Source: CAWFPR01 sp963817635 (lineage in GTDB: Bacteria; Acidobacteriota; Vicinamibacteria; Vicinamibacterales; 2-12-FULL-66-21). From it: DNA of 64,000 nucleotides. Both the position numbers and the translations under genes were made by a program. The number at the start of each line of letters is the position of its first letter. Position 1 is the first letter of the stretch. Location: positions 248,001 to 312,000 of the forward strand of contig CAWFPR010000015.1 in assembly GCA_963817635.1 (NCBI GenBank), written 5' to 3'. Of the stretch, positions 35,035-44,300 are shown piece after piece. Under the pieces are notes generated by a model. That model was not told where the DNA came from and did not search any database. It was given only the letters and a program-made list of their open reading frames with translations.

Positions 35035-36404
35035 TGTTGCTGCGCCTCGGCGCGCAGTTGTGCGATGAGTCGGTCTGGCACCCAGAACTGGCCGAATTGA
35101 TAGCCGATCCACGGATCGGCCGGGCCGGTCGGGGCCCGCAGCATGCTGTGCAACACGGCGCTTGCCTGGTTCCAGTTTCCCCCCGCTCTCGCGAGACTCG
35201 CCAACGCGATGTACGCACTCCGTCCGGACGGCACCAGCGCGAGCGCCTCCTCGAACAGGGTCGCGGCGGCTTCAGCCTGGCGCTGCCGAGTACGCACTTC
35301 GCCGAGATAGAGGCGCGACAGATAAGCGATACGTGGTGGGGCATCCGGCGCTTCTGCAACGAGTGGCGCCAGGAGCCGCTCGGCCGCCTTGTCGTTGCCC
35401 AGCAACATGCGAACGTGTGCGAGACGTAGTTGCCGTTCGGCGTCGTTCGCGTTCGATGCCAACGCAAACTCGAACGCGCGTGCCGCCTGCTTCAGGTGCG
35501 CCGCGCGCGCCGACTTGGCCTGGGCGCGCCCATAAACAGCGGACCAGGAACGAGGCGCCGTGCTCTCGTCGAACTCCGTGAGCGGATTGTCTTCGGCCGG
35601 TCGGGAGGTGAGCGGCGTGCGGATGTCGGCTAACAGGTCGGCCGGCAACATCGCGATGGTTTCGTGGATCGAGCCGCACGCCAGTTGCAGCGGAGCGTCC
35701 TCAGCGAATCTCGCGCACGCATCATCGAGGATAGTGGCAGCCTGTCCGAAGCGGCCGTCCGCCATGGCCGTGAGTCCGATGGCGAGCTCCCAGCGTCTGG
35801 ATTCGTCCGGATGTCCCGTCCGGAGTGCGTAGTAGCCAAAATAGCCTCTGGCGATTCTGATCTGATCGCCCACAACCTCCGCCGAGGCCGCATCGTCGAG
35901 GCGGTAGGCTTGCAGGGCCGCGTCCATGTGCAGCGAACCCGCCACGGTCATCATGTCCACCGTCCAGGTGAACGGCGGGTCCTCTCTTTTGGGAAGGCCT
36001 TGGCTGTATGCACCCCCCGTGGCGGGTCGTGCCTTCTGACCGGGATTAGTGAAAGGCTCACCCGGTCGTCGCTGGGATGCATCGGCCTGTCCCGCCGATC
36101 CACCTCCTGTTTCAACTGCCTTCCGCTGAGTCTCGAGCACGCCCATGATGCGCTCGACAATCTGGCGCTGCTCGGTGATGGCGCGCTGCGCCAGCAGGCG
36201 CAAGGCGGCGTCGGTCTCGCCGCGTTGATATGCCTTGGTGATGTCGTAGTGCTCCGCGATCCACCGCATGAGATCGGGGATGTACTCGGCCGGTTTGGTT
36301 TCGAGCCTCTGCGGCGCCGCCTTCTCTTGGGGAGGGGAGGCGGGCCCCTGGCCGGACCCGCACAACACGGCAATGACGAGCGCCCACGGAACCAAGGCCC
36401 CCAT
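35031..36404 (-). CDS. TPR-repeat exported protein coupled to VWA protein
   Basis: A 457-residue protein with a signal peptide (residues 1-22) and mostly alpha-helical sequence. Several tetratricopeptide-like repeats lie in the C-terminal half: 'SARAAHLKQAARAFEFALAS', 'DAERQLRLAHVRMLLGNDKA', 'AAATLFEEALALVPSGRSAY' and 'GNWNQASAVLHSMLRAP'. It ends 'WVPDRLIAQLRAEAQQQ'. TPR domains serve as scaffolds; the partner is probably the VWA protein encoded by the overlapping downstream gene. The region around residues 105-140 is low-complexity Gly/Gln/Pro-rich. Confidence 0.82.
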   Translation of the reverse strand: MGALVPWALVIAVLCGSGQGPASPPQEKAAPQRLETKPAEYIPDLMRWIAEHYDITKAYQRGETDAALRLLAQRAITEQRQIVERIMGVLETQRKAVETGGGSAGQADASQRRPGEPFTNPGQKARPATGGAYSQGLPKREDPPFTWTVDMMTVAGSLHMDAALQAYRLDDAASAEVVGDQIRIARGYFGYYALRTGHPDESRRWELAIGLTAMADGRFGQAATILDDACARFAEDAPLQLACGSIHETIAMLPADLLADIRTPLTSRPAEDNPLTEFDESTAPRSWSAVYGRAQAKSARAAHLKQAARAFEFALASNANDAERQLRLAHVRMLLGNDKAAERLLAPLVAEAPDAPPRIAYLSRLYLGEVRTRQRQAEAAATLFEEALALVPSGRSAYIALASLARAGGNWNQASAVLHSMLRAPTGPADPWIGYQFGQFWVPDRLIAQLRAEAQQQ

Positions 36405-36491
36405 TCCGCAAAGCGTACCATGAGTCCTGTCTCCCGGCTGCGTCGGCTATGCGGGTGTGCGCCCGGGGTCTCAACACGCCGTGGTACAGGA

Positions 36492-36542
36492 TCAGGGTGA
36501 TGCGCGATCCCGTGGCTGGAAGCGAGCGTACGTCTCGATCAT
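36492..36542 (-). pseudogene. 5'-end relic of a YdeI-like gene
   Basis: Immediately downstream of the S9 peptidase stop, an ATG begins 'MIETYARFQPRDRASP' and a stop. The first 14 codons correspond to the start of the intact YdeI-like gene at 15491 (IEKYARFQPRDRA), with about 36 of 42 bases identical; after that the similarity ends. The 3' end of such a gene is found separately at 11344. Confidence 0.7.
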
Positions 36543-36553
36543 CAAGGACGCGC

Positions 36554-38626
36554 TCACTTCCCTGGCGTGTTCCCCGTGCCGGCCCCGGCCTTCAGGTACT
36601 TCGCGTACCACGCCAGGTACCGCTCGTACCGGTCGCGGACGTAACTCGGACGGCTGATGCCGTGGTTCTCGTTCGGGTAGATCACGAGCTCGGTCTCCAC
36701 GCCCAGGCTGCGGAGCGCCTGGTACATCTGCTGACCGCCCTGGACAGGGACGTTGAAGTCGCGCTCGCCGCCGAGAAAGAGCGTCGGCGTCCGGATCCGG
36801 TCGGCGTGCAGAAATGGATAGGAGATCTTCTGGTAGGTCTCCCACGCCTTCGCGTTCCAGGGCGGCCCGATCTCGTAGTCGTACTGCGTGATGTACTGGT
36901 CGGTGCCGTAGAGGGCGACGGTGAAGGCCACGCCGGCGCCGCTCGTTGCCGCCTTGAACCGCGTGTCGGTCGCGATCAGGTAGTCGGTGAGGATGCCGCC
37001 GTAGCTCCAGCCGCCCACGCCGAGGCGGCCCGGATCGGCGATGCCCATTTTGACGACCTGGTCCACTCCCGCAAGCAGGTCCTGGACTTCGTAGTGCCCC
37101 CAGTCGGCGAAGATCGCGCGCGAATACTTCATGCCGCGGCCCGAGCTGCCGCGGTAGTTCACCGCGAGCACGGCATAGCCGTTGGCGGCGAACACCTGCC
37201 GTTCCGTGCTGAACAGGTGCTGGTCCTGTGAATTGGGACCGCCGTGAATGCGCAGAAGCAGCGGCACCTTCGTCCCGTCGACGTAGCCGACCGGCCTGGT
37301 GAGCAGGCCGTGCACCTCGGTACCATCCGCGCTCTTGAATGCCACTTCGTCCGTGGACCCGAGCTGCAGCTCGCCGAAGAGCGCGTCGTTCTGGTGCGTG
37401 AGCTGGCGCACTGAGCTGGCCGCCATCGTGTAGACCTCGGTCGCCTTCGCGTCGGCGCCCGACAGCACCGCCGAACAGCCCTTCTCCGACGTCCAGCTCG
37501 ACACGACCACCGGCGGGGTCATCAGGCGCTCGACCGGTCCGCCGTCCGGGTTGACCCGGGCCGGGTACACCGAACGGTCGTCGGTGACGAGGAACTCTAT
37601 CCACCGGCCGTCGGCGCTGAAGCGCGCACCAGACACACCGCGATCGAGCGCATCCACCGCCTGCACCCGCGCGGGCGGCCGGCTGCCGTCAGCGGGGACG
37701 ATCGACAGATGCTCCATGTTGTAGGCGTCGTACGCGCGCTCGTCGGTGTCGAGAAACGCAAGCCGCATTCCGTCAGGGCTCCATTCGACCTGCGATCGCC
37801 GCACGCGGACGGATGCTGGCGTGACCGCCTTGTCGCTGGCGCCGGCTTTGGCGTCTGCGACGAAGACCTGCGCCGCCGGATCGCGGTCCGGATCGTCGGT
37901 ATGGTTGCTGATGAACGCGATGCGCGTGCCATCCGGCGACCACGAGGGCGACGATTCGTCCCACTTGCCTGACGTCAATCGCTCCAGTTTCTTCGTCGCG
38001 AGATCGAACAGGTAGATGTAGGAGTGGCGCGACGAGAGCAGATACCCCTGCCCATCCTGCTTGAACTTGTACCGATCGATCACGATGGGCTTCGGCGCCT
38101 TCGGCTTCCCTGCCTGCGCGGACTCGCCCGCACTCTCGCTCTCGCTCTCGGGATCGGGATCCCCTATCACGAGTGCGAGCCGCTTCGAGTCGGGGGACCA
38201 GTCGTAGCCCTGCAGCCGTCCCTTCAGGCCGGTCAACTGCCAGGCCTCTCCCCCGTCCTGGTTCAGCAGCCACACCTGGTTGCCCTTCGCTGGCCCGGGT
38301 CGCGACGAGGTGAACGCCAGGTACTTCCCGTCCGGGCTCCACCGCGGGGAGGATTCGCTCTCGGAGCTGAACGTCATCTGCCGGTCGCTGGAGCCATCGA
38401 GCCTGGCGACCCAGACGTGTGAATTGCTGCGATCGGCCTTCACGTCGATCGTCGAGACGACATATGCGACGGCGCTGCCGTCAGGCGAGCAGCGCGGGTC
38501 GCGGACGTCCTTGATCCGCGCCGCGTCGTCCAGCGTCAGCGGGTGTTTCGCCGGCGATTGGGCGACCGTCAGGGCGGAAGCGGCCAGCGCGAGGGTCAGG
38601 GTCGAGACGAGTCGGGCGCATTTCAT
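36554..38626 (-). CDS. S9-family (prolyl oligopeptidase-like) serine peptidase
   Basis: A 690-residue exported peptidase. A signal peptide leads to a TolB-like beta-propeller (about residues 30-400) with repeated 'SPDG' blades, then the alpha/beta hydrolase domain with the nucleophile elbow 'VGGWSYGGILTDY' (Ser near 540), the acid in 'LGGERDFNVPVQGG' and the His in 'NENHGISR'. It should cleave short peptides in the periplasm. The ATG at 38626 begins the signal peptide; the open frame upstream reads through tandem repeats. An S/E-rich insert ('PDPESESESAGESAQAG') sits in the propeller. Confidence 0.92.
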   Translation of the reverse strand: MKCARLVSTLTLALAASALTVAQSPAKHPLTLDDAARIKDVRDPRCSPDGSAVAYVVSTIDVKADRSNSHVWVARLDGSSDRQMTFSSESESSPRWSPDGKYLAFTSSRPGPAKGNQVWLLNQDGGEAWQLTGLKGRLQGYDWSPDSKRLALVIGDPDPESESESAGESAQAGKPKAPKPIVIDRYKFKQDGQGYLLSSRHSYIYLFDLATKKLERLTSGKWDESSPSWSPDGTRIAFISNHTDDPDRDPAAQVFVADAKAGASDKAVTPASVRVRRSQVEWSPDGMRLAFLDTDERAYDAYNMEHLSIVPADGSRPPARVQAVDALDRGVSGARFSADGRWIEFLVTDDRSVYPARVNPDGGPVERLMTPPVVVSSWTSEKGCSAVLSGADAKATEVYTMAASSVRQLTHQNDALFGELQLGSTDEVAFKSADGTEVHGLLTRPVGYVDGTKVPLLLRIHGGPNSQDQHLFSTERQVFAANGYAVLAVNYRGSSGRGMKYSRAIFADWGHYEVQDLLAGVDQVVKMGIADPGRLGVGGWSYGGILTDYLIATDTRFKAATSGAGVAFTVALYGTDQYITQYDYEIGPPWNAKAWETYQKISYPFLHADRIRTPTLFLGGERDFNVPVQGGQQMYQALRSLGVETELVIYPNENHGISRPSYVRDRYERYLAWYAKYLKAGAGTGNTPGK

Positions 38627-39119
38627 CGATGAATCCTCGAATCGAAGGCACCGGGAGGGCGCCCTCCAGCGAAAGGATAGCACCATGAGGCGCGTTACGC
38701 TTCGCGCAGGGCGCCCGGTGTTATTGCAGAGTGCAGAGTGCAGAGTGCAGATTGACGGATTGACGATTGGGGATTGACGATTGGGGATTGACGGATTGGC
38801 GATTGGCGATGGCGCATTCATGTTGGCGCGCGATCGATGTCGTCGTGTCGCATGCGCGGACCGGGATTTCACCGGAAACTACTGCTCCTGAGCCTCCCGG
38901 TCGCCCGGCGCGGCGGGCGGCGGCCGGAGTCCGGGCGGGGACTTGCCGGCCCCTCCCAGTTGTCGACCGCGGGACAACATTCACCTGCAGGGGCCCGCCG
39001 CCGGAATGGCGGAATTACGAAATCGGGCTGTCCGGTTTCAGCTCTGTAGCGGCGCCTGGAGCGTCGTGTTTGAATATCAACGCGTTACGGCTGGCACTCG
39101 GCGTGCACCAGTGCTGGAG
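38627..39119. other. Divergent intergenic region with tandem repeats
   Basis: This 493-bp region separates the divergent S9 peptidase and PilZ genes. It contains the tandem repeats at 38723-38811. The open frames visible in it are extensions of neighbouring genes without starts of their own. Confidence 0.4.
38723..38811. repeat. Short tandem repeats (GCAGAGT and ATTGRSGATTG units)
   Basis: A run of three GCAGAGT units (38726-38746) is followed by a run built from GATTGAC / GATTGGG / GATTGGC units to about 38810. The base composition is far lower in GC than the surroundings. Such arrays are typical slipped-strand repeats. Confidence 0.75.
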
Positions 39120-39794
39120 ATGGGACTCCGTCCGCGTGTCATCGTTGCCTGCCCCGATCGTACCGAGTCCGAGCGGCTGTGCGAGTGGCTCTCGGAGGAG
39201 CACGAACCGTTTCCCACCCGGCTGCTCCAGGGGGCGATTCAACAGGTGCAGGCGCATCAGGCCCACATGGTCGTGGCGGACGCGTCCGTCGCCTTCGACG
39301 AAGGGTTTCTGTCAGTCTGCCGCGGCAGCGGCGCCCGAACCCCGCTGGTCATCGTCGGCGACCCGAGCCCGGCACGGGAGGCGGCCGCGCAGCGCCACGG
39401 CGCTTTCTACGTCGAGCGTCCCGTCGATCGCGACATGCTGCTGTGCAACGTGGCCATGGCGCTGGTCGATGCGCGCCCGGTGCGGCGTTCGCCGAGGTTC
39501 GCCGTCGCGCGGTTCGAGGCCTCGGCGGATGGCATCCCCGTGTCGCTGCTGGATGTCGCCAACGAAGGCCTCCGGCTCGAAATCCCGCAAGGGCGACGAG
39601 CGGTCCTGCCGCCGTTCTTCACGGTGCGCGTCCCGCTGATCGGCGTGTCGATCGGCGTGCAGCGCATCTGGGTGGGTGCGCCTGGAGCCCGGTCGGCCGC
39701 GCACGCATGGTGCGGCAGCGCGCTGGCCGACAATGCGATGACCCAGGTGCTGAAGTGGCGCAACTTCGTGCAGATGGTGCCCCGCGCTCACTGA
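39120..39794 (+). CDS. Receiver-like plus PilZ-domain protein
   Basis: A 224-residue cytosolic protein. The N-terminal 115 residues look like a degenerate response-regulator receiver: 'RVIVACPDRTESERLCEWL', a possible acceptor Asp in 'MVVADASVAF', 'TPLVIVGDPSPAREAAAQRH' and 'FYVERPVDRDMLL', where the usual Lys-Pro is Arg-Pro. The C-terminal part resembles PilZ ('RRSPRFAVARFEAS', 'VSLLDVANEGLRLEI'), but the full RxxxR...D/NxSxxG set is weak. It may sense cyclic di-GMP or act as a stand-alone adaptor. The start at 39120 begins the receiver strand after a GGAG site. Confidence 0.65.
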   Translation: MGLRPRVIVACPDRTESERLCEWLSEEHEPFPTRLLQGAIQQVQAHQAHMVVADASVAFDEGFLSVCRGSGARTPLVIVGDPSPAREAAAQRHGAFYVERPVDRDMLLCNVAMALVDARPVRRSPRFAVARFEASADGIPVSLLDVANEGLRLEIPQGRRAVLPPFFTVRVPLIGVSIGVQRIWVGAPGARSAAHAWCGSALADNAMTQVLKWRNFVQMVPRAH

Positions 39795-39841
39795 ACGGCT
39801 CTTCCATACTCCACTCTCATCGATCGTGAAAGGTCGGCGTA

Positions 39842-40567
39842 TCAGCCGCACCGGTCAGCGGTCCGGCGCAGCGCGCGCACGGCGTCGGACGAGACCGGCG
39901 CGGTGGAATCCGGCGCAACGCGGGCCGCACGCCCCACGTGCGCCTCGGTCAGCAGCGCCGTGCGCGCGATGCGCTCGATAGCGGCCGCGTCCACTCCGCC
40001 CCCGGGGAGGACGGTGATGCGGGGATGCGCGCGGGCGGCCAGGGTCGCGAGCCGCGGACATCGCTCGTGCCACGGCCCCTCGCCGCCCGCGGTGAGCACG
40101 CGATCAACCTGAGGATGGCGCTTCAGTGCGTCGAGCGCCGCCAGCGGATCCGCTGCCGCATCGAACGCCCGGTGAAAGGTCGCGCGCACGTGCGGCGCCG
40201 ACGCCAGCAGTCGCGCGAGCGACGACTCGTCGATCGCGCCGTCGCGCGCGAAGCCGACGACGATCCCGTCGACGCCGAGCGCATCCAGCTCGCCGGCGGC
40301 CTGGCACAGGCGATCGAATTCGCCCGGCCGGTCGCAGAGAAAGTCGTCGCGCTCGCGAACCATCACCCGCAGGGGCAGCCGGACGGCGCGCTGAATCTCG
40401 CGGACCAGCCCGATCGGCGGCGTCAGGCCGCTCTGCTCCATGGCGCGCGCGACTTCGAGTCGATCGGCCCCGCCCCGCGCCGCTTCGACCGCGTCGGACA
40501 CGGAACAGACGATGACCTCGAGGAACAATCCCCGCGCGGGCTCCGCCGCCCGGCTCGACCCGGCCAT
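39842..40567 (-). CDS. cutC: Copper homeostasis protein CutC
   Basis: A 241-residue TIM-barrel protein with the family opening 'FLEVIVCSVSDAVEAARGGA' and 'DRLEVARAMEQSGLTPPIGL', then 'LRVMVRERDDFLCD', 'GVDGIVVGFARDGAIDESSL', 'TFHRAFDAAADPLAALDAL' and 'RVLTAGGEGPWHE'. CutC is linked to copper tolerance, though its biochemical role remains debated. The start at 40567 follows GGAGGCGG at good spacing. It ends 42 bp before the stop-side of the tricorn-like gene upstream, so they may share a transcript. Confidence 0.9.
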   Translation of the reverse strand: MAGSSRAAEPARGLFLEVIVCSVSDAVEAARGGADRLEVARAMEQSGLTPPIGLVREIQRAVRLPLRVMVRERDDFLCDRPGEFDRLCQAAGELDALGVDGIVVGFARDGAIDESSLARLLASAPHVRATFHRAFDAAADPLAALDALKRHPQVDRVLTAGGEGPWHERCPRLATLAARAHPRITVLPGGGVDAAAIERIARTALLTEAHVGRAARVAPDSTAPVSSDAVRALRRTADRCG

Positions 40568-40608
40568 TCCCGCCTCCAGACGATCTCGACCCCTGAGTTG
40601 CAAGGGGG

Positions 40609-43600
40609 TCAGCGAATCGGATACTTCGGAACCGCCGGCCAGGTGAACGGATTGTCCTTGATCTGCTTCAGCAGGACATCGATCGCCTTGTCGAGCTGGA
40701 GATCGCGGCCGGCCGACGCCGATGCCGGATCGTTCTCGAGGAGAATATCCGGATCGCCGCCGTGGTTCTCGATGAGCCACTTCCCCTCGGCGTTGTAGAA
40801 GGCGTTGTTCGACTGCTGGATCGTCCCGTTGTCAATCGTGGTCTGGCCGTTCAGGATGCCGACCAGCCCGCCCCACGACGGGACGCCGATGACGGTCCCG
40901 AGCTTGCGCGCCTTGACGTGCTCGATGAACGCCTCGCCATCCGAGCCGTTGTACTCGTTCGTCAGGACGGCAATCGGTCCGGTGGTCACCGAGCCGGGAT
41001 AGCGGAACGGCACCATCCCGCGCAGCACGTTTTGCGCGGTCATCCGCCGCTCGAGCTTGTCGATGATGAAGTACTCGGTCCATCCGCCGCCGTTGCCCCG
41101 CACGTCGATGATGATGCCCTTGCGATCGCGGAACGCGCGCCAGTACTTGTCGAACTGGCCGGTATTGTTCGAGCTCATGGCGGTGATGTGCATGTACCCG
41201 AGATCGCCGTTCGACGCCTTCTGCACGGCCTGGATGTTGTCGGCGATCCAGCGGTTGTAGCGGAGGTCCGACTCGCTGCGCAGCGGCTCGATGTCGTACG
41301 TCTTCGCGCCTTCGGCTGATGGCGTCGAGTTGACGGTGACGGCCACCCGCTGCCCACGCGTGACCTGGAGATAGCGGAACGGGTTGTCGCCTTTCAGGTC
41401 GTGGCCGTCGATGGCGATCAGGAAATCCCCCTCCTTGGCGTCCACGTCCGGACGCGCCAGCGGCGCCGTCAGGTCGCTGTTATAGGCGGTCGCACCCAGA
41501 ATGCGCGCCAGCCTCGGATAGCCGCTGGCGTCAGCCTTCAGGTCCGCGCCGAGCAGGCCCGTGAACACGGGGTTCGGCGGGACCTGTGCCGGCGCGAAGT
41601 CGCCGCCCGACACGTACGTGTGCGAGACGGACAGCTCCCCGACCATCTGCGACAGGAGCCAGTTCAGGTCCGCCCGGTTGTTCAACTCGGGGATCACGGC
41701 CTTGAACTTGTCTCCCATCTTCTTCCAGTCGTGGCCGTGCATGTTGGCGTCGTAGAAGAAGTCCCGGTACCACCGCCACGTGTCGTTGAAGATCTGCGTC
41801 CACTCGGCGACCGGGCTCACGTGATACGCCATCTGATCGAGGTTCAGCTTCGTGCCGAGGTTCTTCGGCGACAGCTTCGCCACTGCGCCGGTGAAGTAGG
41901 CATTGCCCTTCTTCGCGATCATCTGTTCGCGGTTGAGCGACAGCTTCCAGTCGCTGACCGTGCTCTCCGATACCGTCAGCGTCCGGGTGCCCATGTCGAA
42001 CAGGTTGAGGGTCCACTTGTCCTCGCCGCCAGGCGTGAACACGGTTTCGTACTCGCTCTCGCCGAACCCGTCCGTGGAGGCAAACGAGACGTTCCCCTTT
42101 CCGGCTTTCAGGAAGAAGTAGTTGCCCGATTCGACCGGCAGCGGGAACACGCGCCGCTCGATGCCGGGCAGGTCGATCCGGAAGGGGCCCGCGTCCGGCT
42201 TCTGCGCCGCCTTGTCGAACGGCGGCGCCTGGCCGGCCTTCAACTGCACGACCATGACCTGGACCGGGTGGCCGATGACGTGGTCGTCCTCGAAGATATC
42301 CATGCGCGCCGTGAAGTCGCGGTACGAGAGGAAATAGAGATAGTCGCCGCCGGCATCGAAGGTCGGGTTCAGGCTGTCGTAGAACCCGTCGGTGATCGGG
42401 ATGTTCCTGGCCTGGTCGATGCTGTAGAGGAACACCTTGTTGTTGCGGTTGAATTCCACGAACGAGTACGCGACCCACCTGCCGTCGGGCGACCACGAGT
42501 AGTCGCTGACCTCCCAGAAGAACTCGTCGTTCTTCATCTGGTTCGACGAGGCGAACTTCGTCAGCTTCTTCGAGGCGACGTCGAGGTAGAAGAGCGAGAA
42601 GTCCTTGTTGCCGAAGAGGATCTTCGACCCGTCGGGCGACCACTCGAGGTGATAGGCATAGCGGTCGAGCGTCGTGGTGAGCTGGTCCCACGGCCCCTCG
42701 CCGGTGAGGCTGAGTGTGTAGATCTGGTAGTCGCCCGTCTTGTCCGAATAGAACGCGACGCGGGTCCCGTCTGGCGACACCTGCGGCAGGCGCTCGCGCG
42801 TGCCGGGCGTGTTCGTCAGGTTGCGTGGAGGCCGGCTGTCGTCGGTCGCGACGGCGTAGATGTCGCCGCGGGCCTCGAACACGGCGGTCCGACCGTCGTT
42901 CGAGATCGTCATCGCGTGGATGTAGTCCCGCGGGTTGACCGTGCGGTCCGCCAGTTCCCAGCGGTCGCTCGGCATCTCCACCGCGACCTTGTGCACCTTG
43001 TTGGTGGCCGTATCGAGCACGTGCATCCAGCCCGCCTGGAGAAAGATGATGGAGGTGCCGTCGGTCTCCGGCATCTGCACGTCGAAGTCGGTGAAGTCGG
43101 TGACCTGTTCCACCTTCTTCGTCGCGAAGTCGTAGGTGTAGAGGTTCGCGATGCCGCTCCGGCTCCGGTCCGACACGAAGTACATCCGGTTCCCGATCCA
43201 CATCGGATACGCGTTCTTGCCGACGTAGTCGGTCAGCGCGGCAAAGCTGTTCGCCTTGAAGTCATAGAGCCAGATGTCCGTGTACTGGCCGCCCTTGTAG
43301 CGTTTCCAGTAGTACTCCTCGTTGCCGCGCCGGTTGTAGACGAGCTTCGTCCCGTCCGGCGAATACGAGCACAGGATCCCGCGCTCCATCGGCATCTGCT
43401 CCGGCAGTCCGCCATCGGGCGTCACGGTATACAGCTTCGCAATCGGCCGGAAGGTGTTCTCGTGGGACGAACGGAAGACGATTTTCCGACCATCCGGCGT
43501 CCAGCCGATGGTCTGGGTTCCGGCGCCCATGAACGTGACGCGCTTCGGCACGCCGCCGGTGACCGGCACGACGTAGACCGCTGCCGCGCCGTCGTACTGC

Positions 43601-43842
43601 CCCTGGAACGCGATCTGCTTCCCGTCAGGGGAGAGCTTCGGCGCAGTCTCCGTGCCGGGGTGGGTCGTGAGCCGCGTGGCGACGCCGCCGGACGCCGGGA
43701 CCGACCACAGGTCGCGCTCCCAGCTGAAGACGATGACGTTGCCGCTGATGTCGGGGTACTGCATGAAACGGCCCGGGACACCCGCGTACGCAGGAAGGGC
43801 CAGGCCAACGAGCGTCAGGACGATGAGACAGAGCTTGCGCAT
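40609..43842 (-). CDS. Tricorn-like S41 protease
   Basis: A 1077-residue exported protease of the tricorn type. A signal peptide is followed by a long beta-propeller with WD40/TolB-like repeats ('SPDGKQIAFQGQYDG', 'SPDGRWVAYSFVEF'). A C1-like linker region leads to a PDZ domain near residues 745-830 and the S41 catalytic domain with 'YMHITAMSSNNTGQFDKYW', 'RGNGGGWTEYFI' and the nucleophile Ser in 'EYNGSDGEAFIEH' (near 966). It should degrade peptides or unfolded proteins in the periplasm. Its length is close to archaeal tricorn (about 1070). Confidence 0.92.
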   Translation of the reverse strand: MRKLCLIVLTLVGLALPAYAGVPGRFMQYPDISGNVIVFSWERDLWSVPASGGVATRLTTHPGTETAPKLSPDGKQIAFQGQYDGAAAVYVVPVTGGVPKRVTFMGAGTQTIGWTPDGRKIVFRSSHENTFRPIAKLYTVTPDGGLPEQMPMERGILCSYSPDGTKLVYNRRGNEEYYWKRYKGGQYTDIWLYDFKANSFAALTDYVGKNAYPMWIGNRMYFVSDRSRSGIANLYTYDFATKKVEQVTDFTDFDVQMPETDGTSIIFLQAGWMHVLDTATNKVHKVAVEMPSDRWELADRTVNPRDYIHAMTISNDGRTAVFEARGDIYAVATDDSRPPRNLTNTPGTRERLPQVSPDGTRVAFYSDKTGDYQIYTLSLTGEGPWDQLTTTLDRYAYHLEWSPDGSKILFGNKDFSLFYLDVASKKLTKFASSNQMKNDEFFWEVSDYSWSPDGRWVAYSFVEFNRNNKVFLYSIDQARNIPITDGFYDSLNPTFDAGGDYLYFLSYRDFTARMDIFEDDHVIGHPVQVMVVQLKAGQAPPFDKAAQKPDAGPFRIDLPGIERRVFPLPVESGNYFFLKAGKGNVSFASTDGFGESEYETVFTPGGEDKWTLNLFDMGTRTLTVSESTVSDWKLSLNREQMIAKKGNAYFTGAVAKLSPKNLGTKLNLDQMAYHVSPVAEWTQIFNDTWRWYRDFFYDANMHGHDWKKMGDKFKAVIPELNNRADLNWLLSQMVGELSVSHTYVSGGDFAPAQVPPNPVFTGLLGADLKADASGYPRLARILGATAYNSDLTAPLARPDVDAKEGDFLIAIDGHDLKGDNPFRYLQVTRGQRVAVTVNSTPSAEGAKTYDIEPLRSESDLRYNRWIADNIQAVQKASNGDLGYMHITAMSSNNTGQFDKYWRAFRDRKGIIIDVRGNGGGWTEYFIIDKLERRMTAQNVLRGMVPFRYPGSVTTGPIAVLTNEYNGSDGEAFIEHVKARKLGTVIGVPSWGGLVGILNGQTTIDNGTIQQSNNAFYNAEGKWLIENHGGDPDILLENDPASASAGRDLQLDKAIDVLLKQIKDNPFTWPAVPKYPIR

Positions 43843-43863
43843 GGGAATGACTCCGTGAAGCGT

Positions 43864-44217
43864 TCAGAATGTCAGCACCTTGTCGGCGGCGGCGATCGTG
43901 CTGGCGATCTCGGGCATCGTGGTCGGCTCGACGCCTTCGACCAGGTCCAGCTCCATCAGGCCCCTGGCCTGAAGACACGAACTGCAGGCCAGCACGGTTC
44001 CCTTCTTGTTCACGATCCCTTTGAACATCCGTTCGATGTTGTAGTAGCCCTGCGGCGTCATCTGGTTGGGGACGGCGCCGAACACCGCATCGCCCAGAAG
44101 GAAGACCGTCACGTCAGGCTTCGACGCGTTGTCCTGAAGCGCCATGACGAGGCGGAGCGCGTTGAACATGCGTTCGTCGCCGTATGGAGCGCCGTTGATG
44201 ATCGTGAGAATCGTCAC
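43864..44217 (-). CDS. DsrE-family small protein
   Basis: A 117-residue cytosolic protein of the DsrE/DsrF-like fold: 'ILTIINGAPYGDERMFNALR', 'VTVFLLGDAVFGAVPNQ', 'YYNIERMFKGIVNKKGTVLA' and the Cys pair 'CSSC' in the conserved loop, followed by 'LVEGVEPTTMPEIASTI'. DsrE-type proteins carry sulfur or take part in redox relay. The start overlaps nothing, and it lies 21 bp downstream of the tricorn-like gene's start side in the opposite direction of no other gene; it is probably monocistronic between guaA and the tricorn-like gene. Confidence 0.85.
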   Translation of the reverse strand: MTILTIINGAPYGDERMFNALRLVMALQDNASKPDVTVFLLGDAVFGAVPNQMTPQGYYNIERMFKGIVNKKGTVLACSSCLQARGLMELDLVEGVEPTTMPEIASTIAAADKVLTF

Positions 44218-44300
44218 GCGAATCCCTTCATGGCCGCCAGAGAGGATGGCTGGCAGCCGTCCGGTGACGCCTGGGGGAGAGTTCTATTCTACAACGCCTT

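Noticed and set aside
38723..38811. CRISPR array
   Set aside because: The units are 7-14 bases, contiguous and without spacers, so they are simple tandem repeats.
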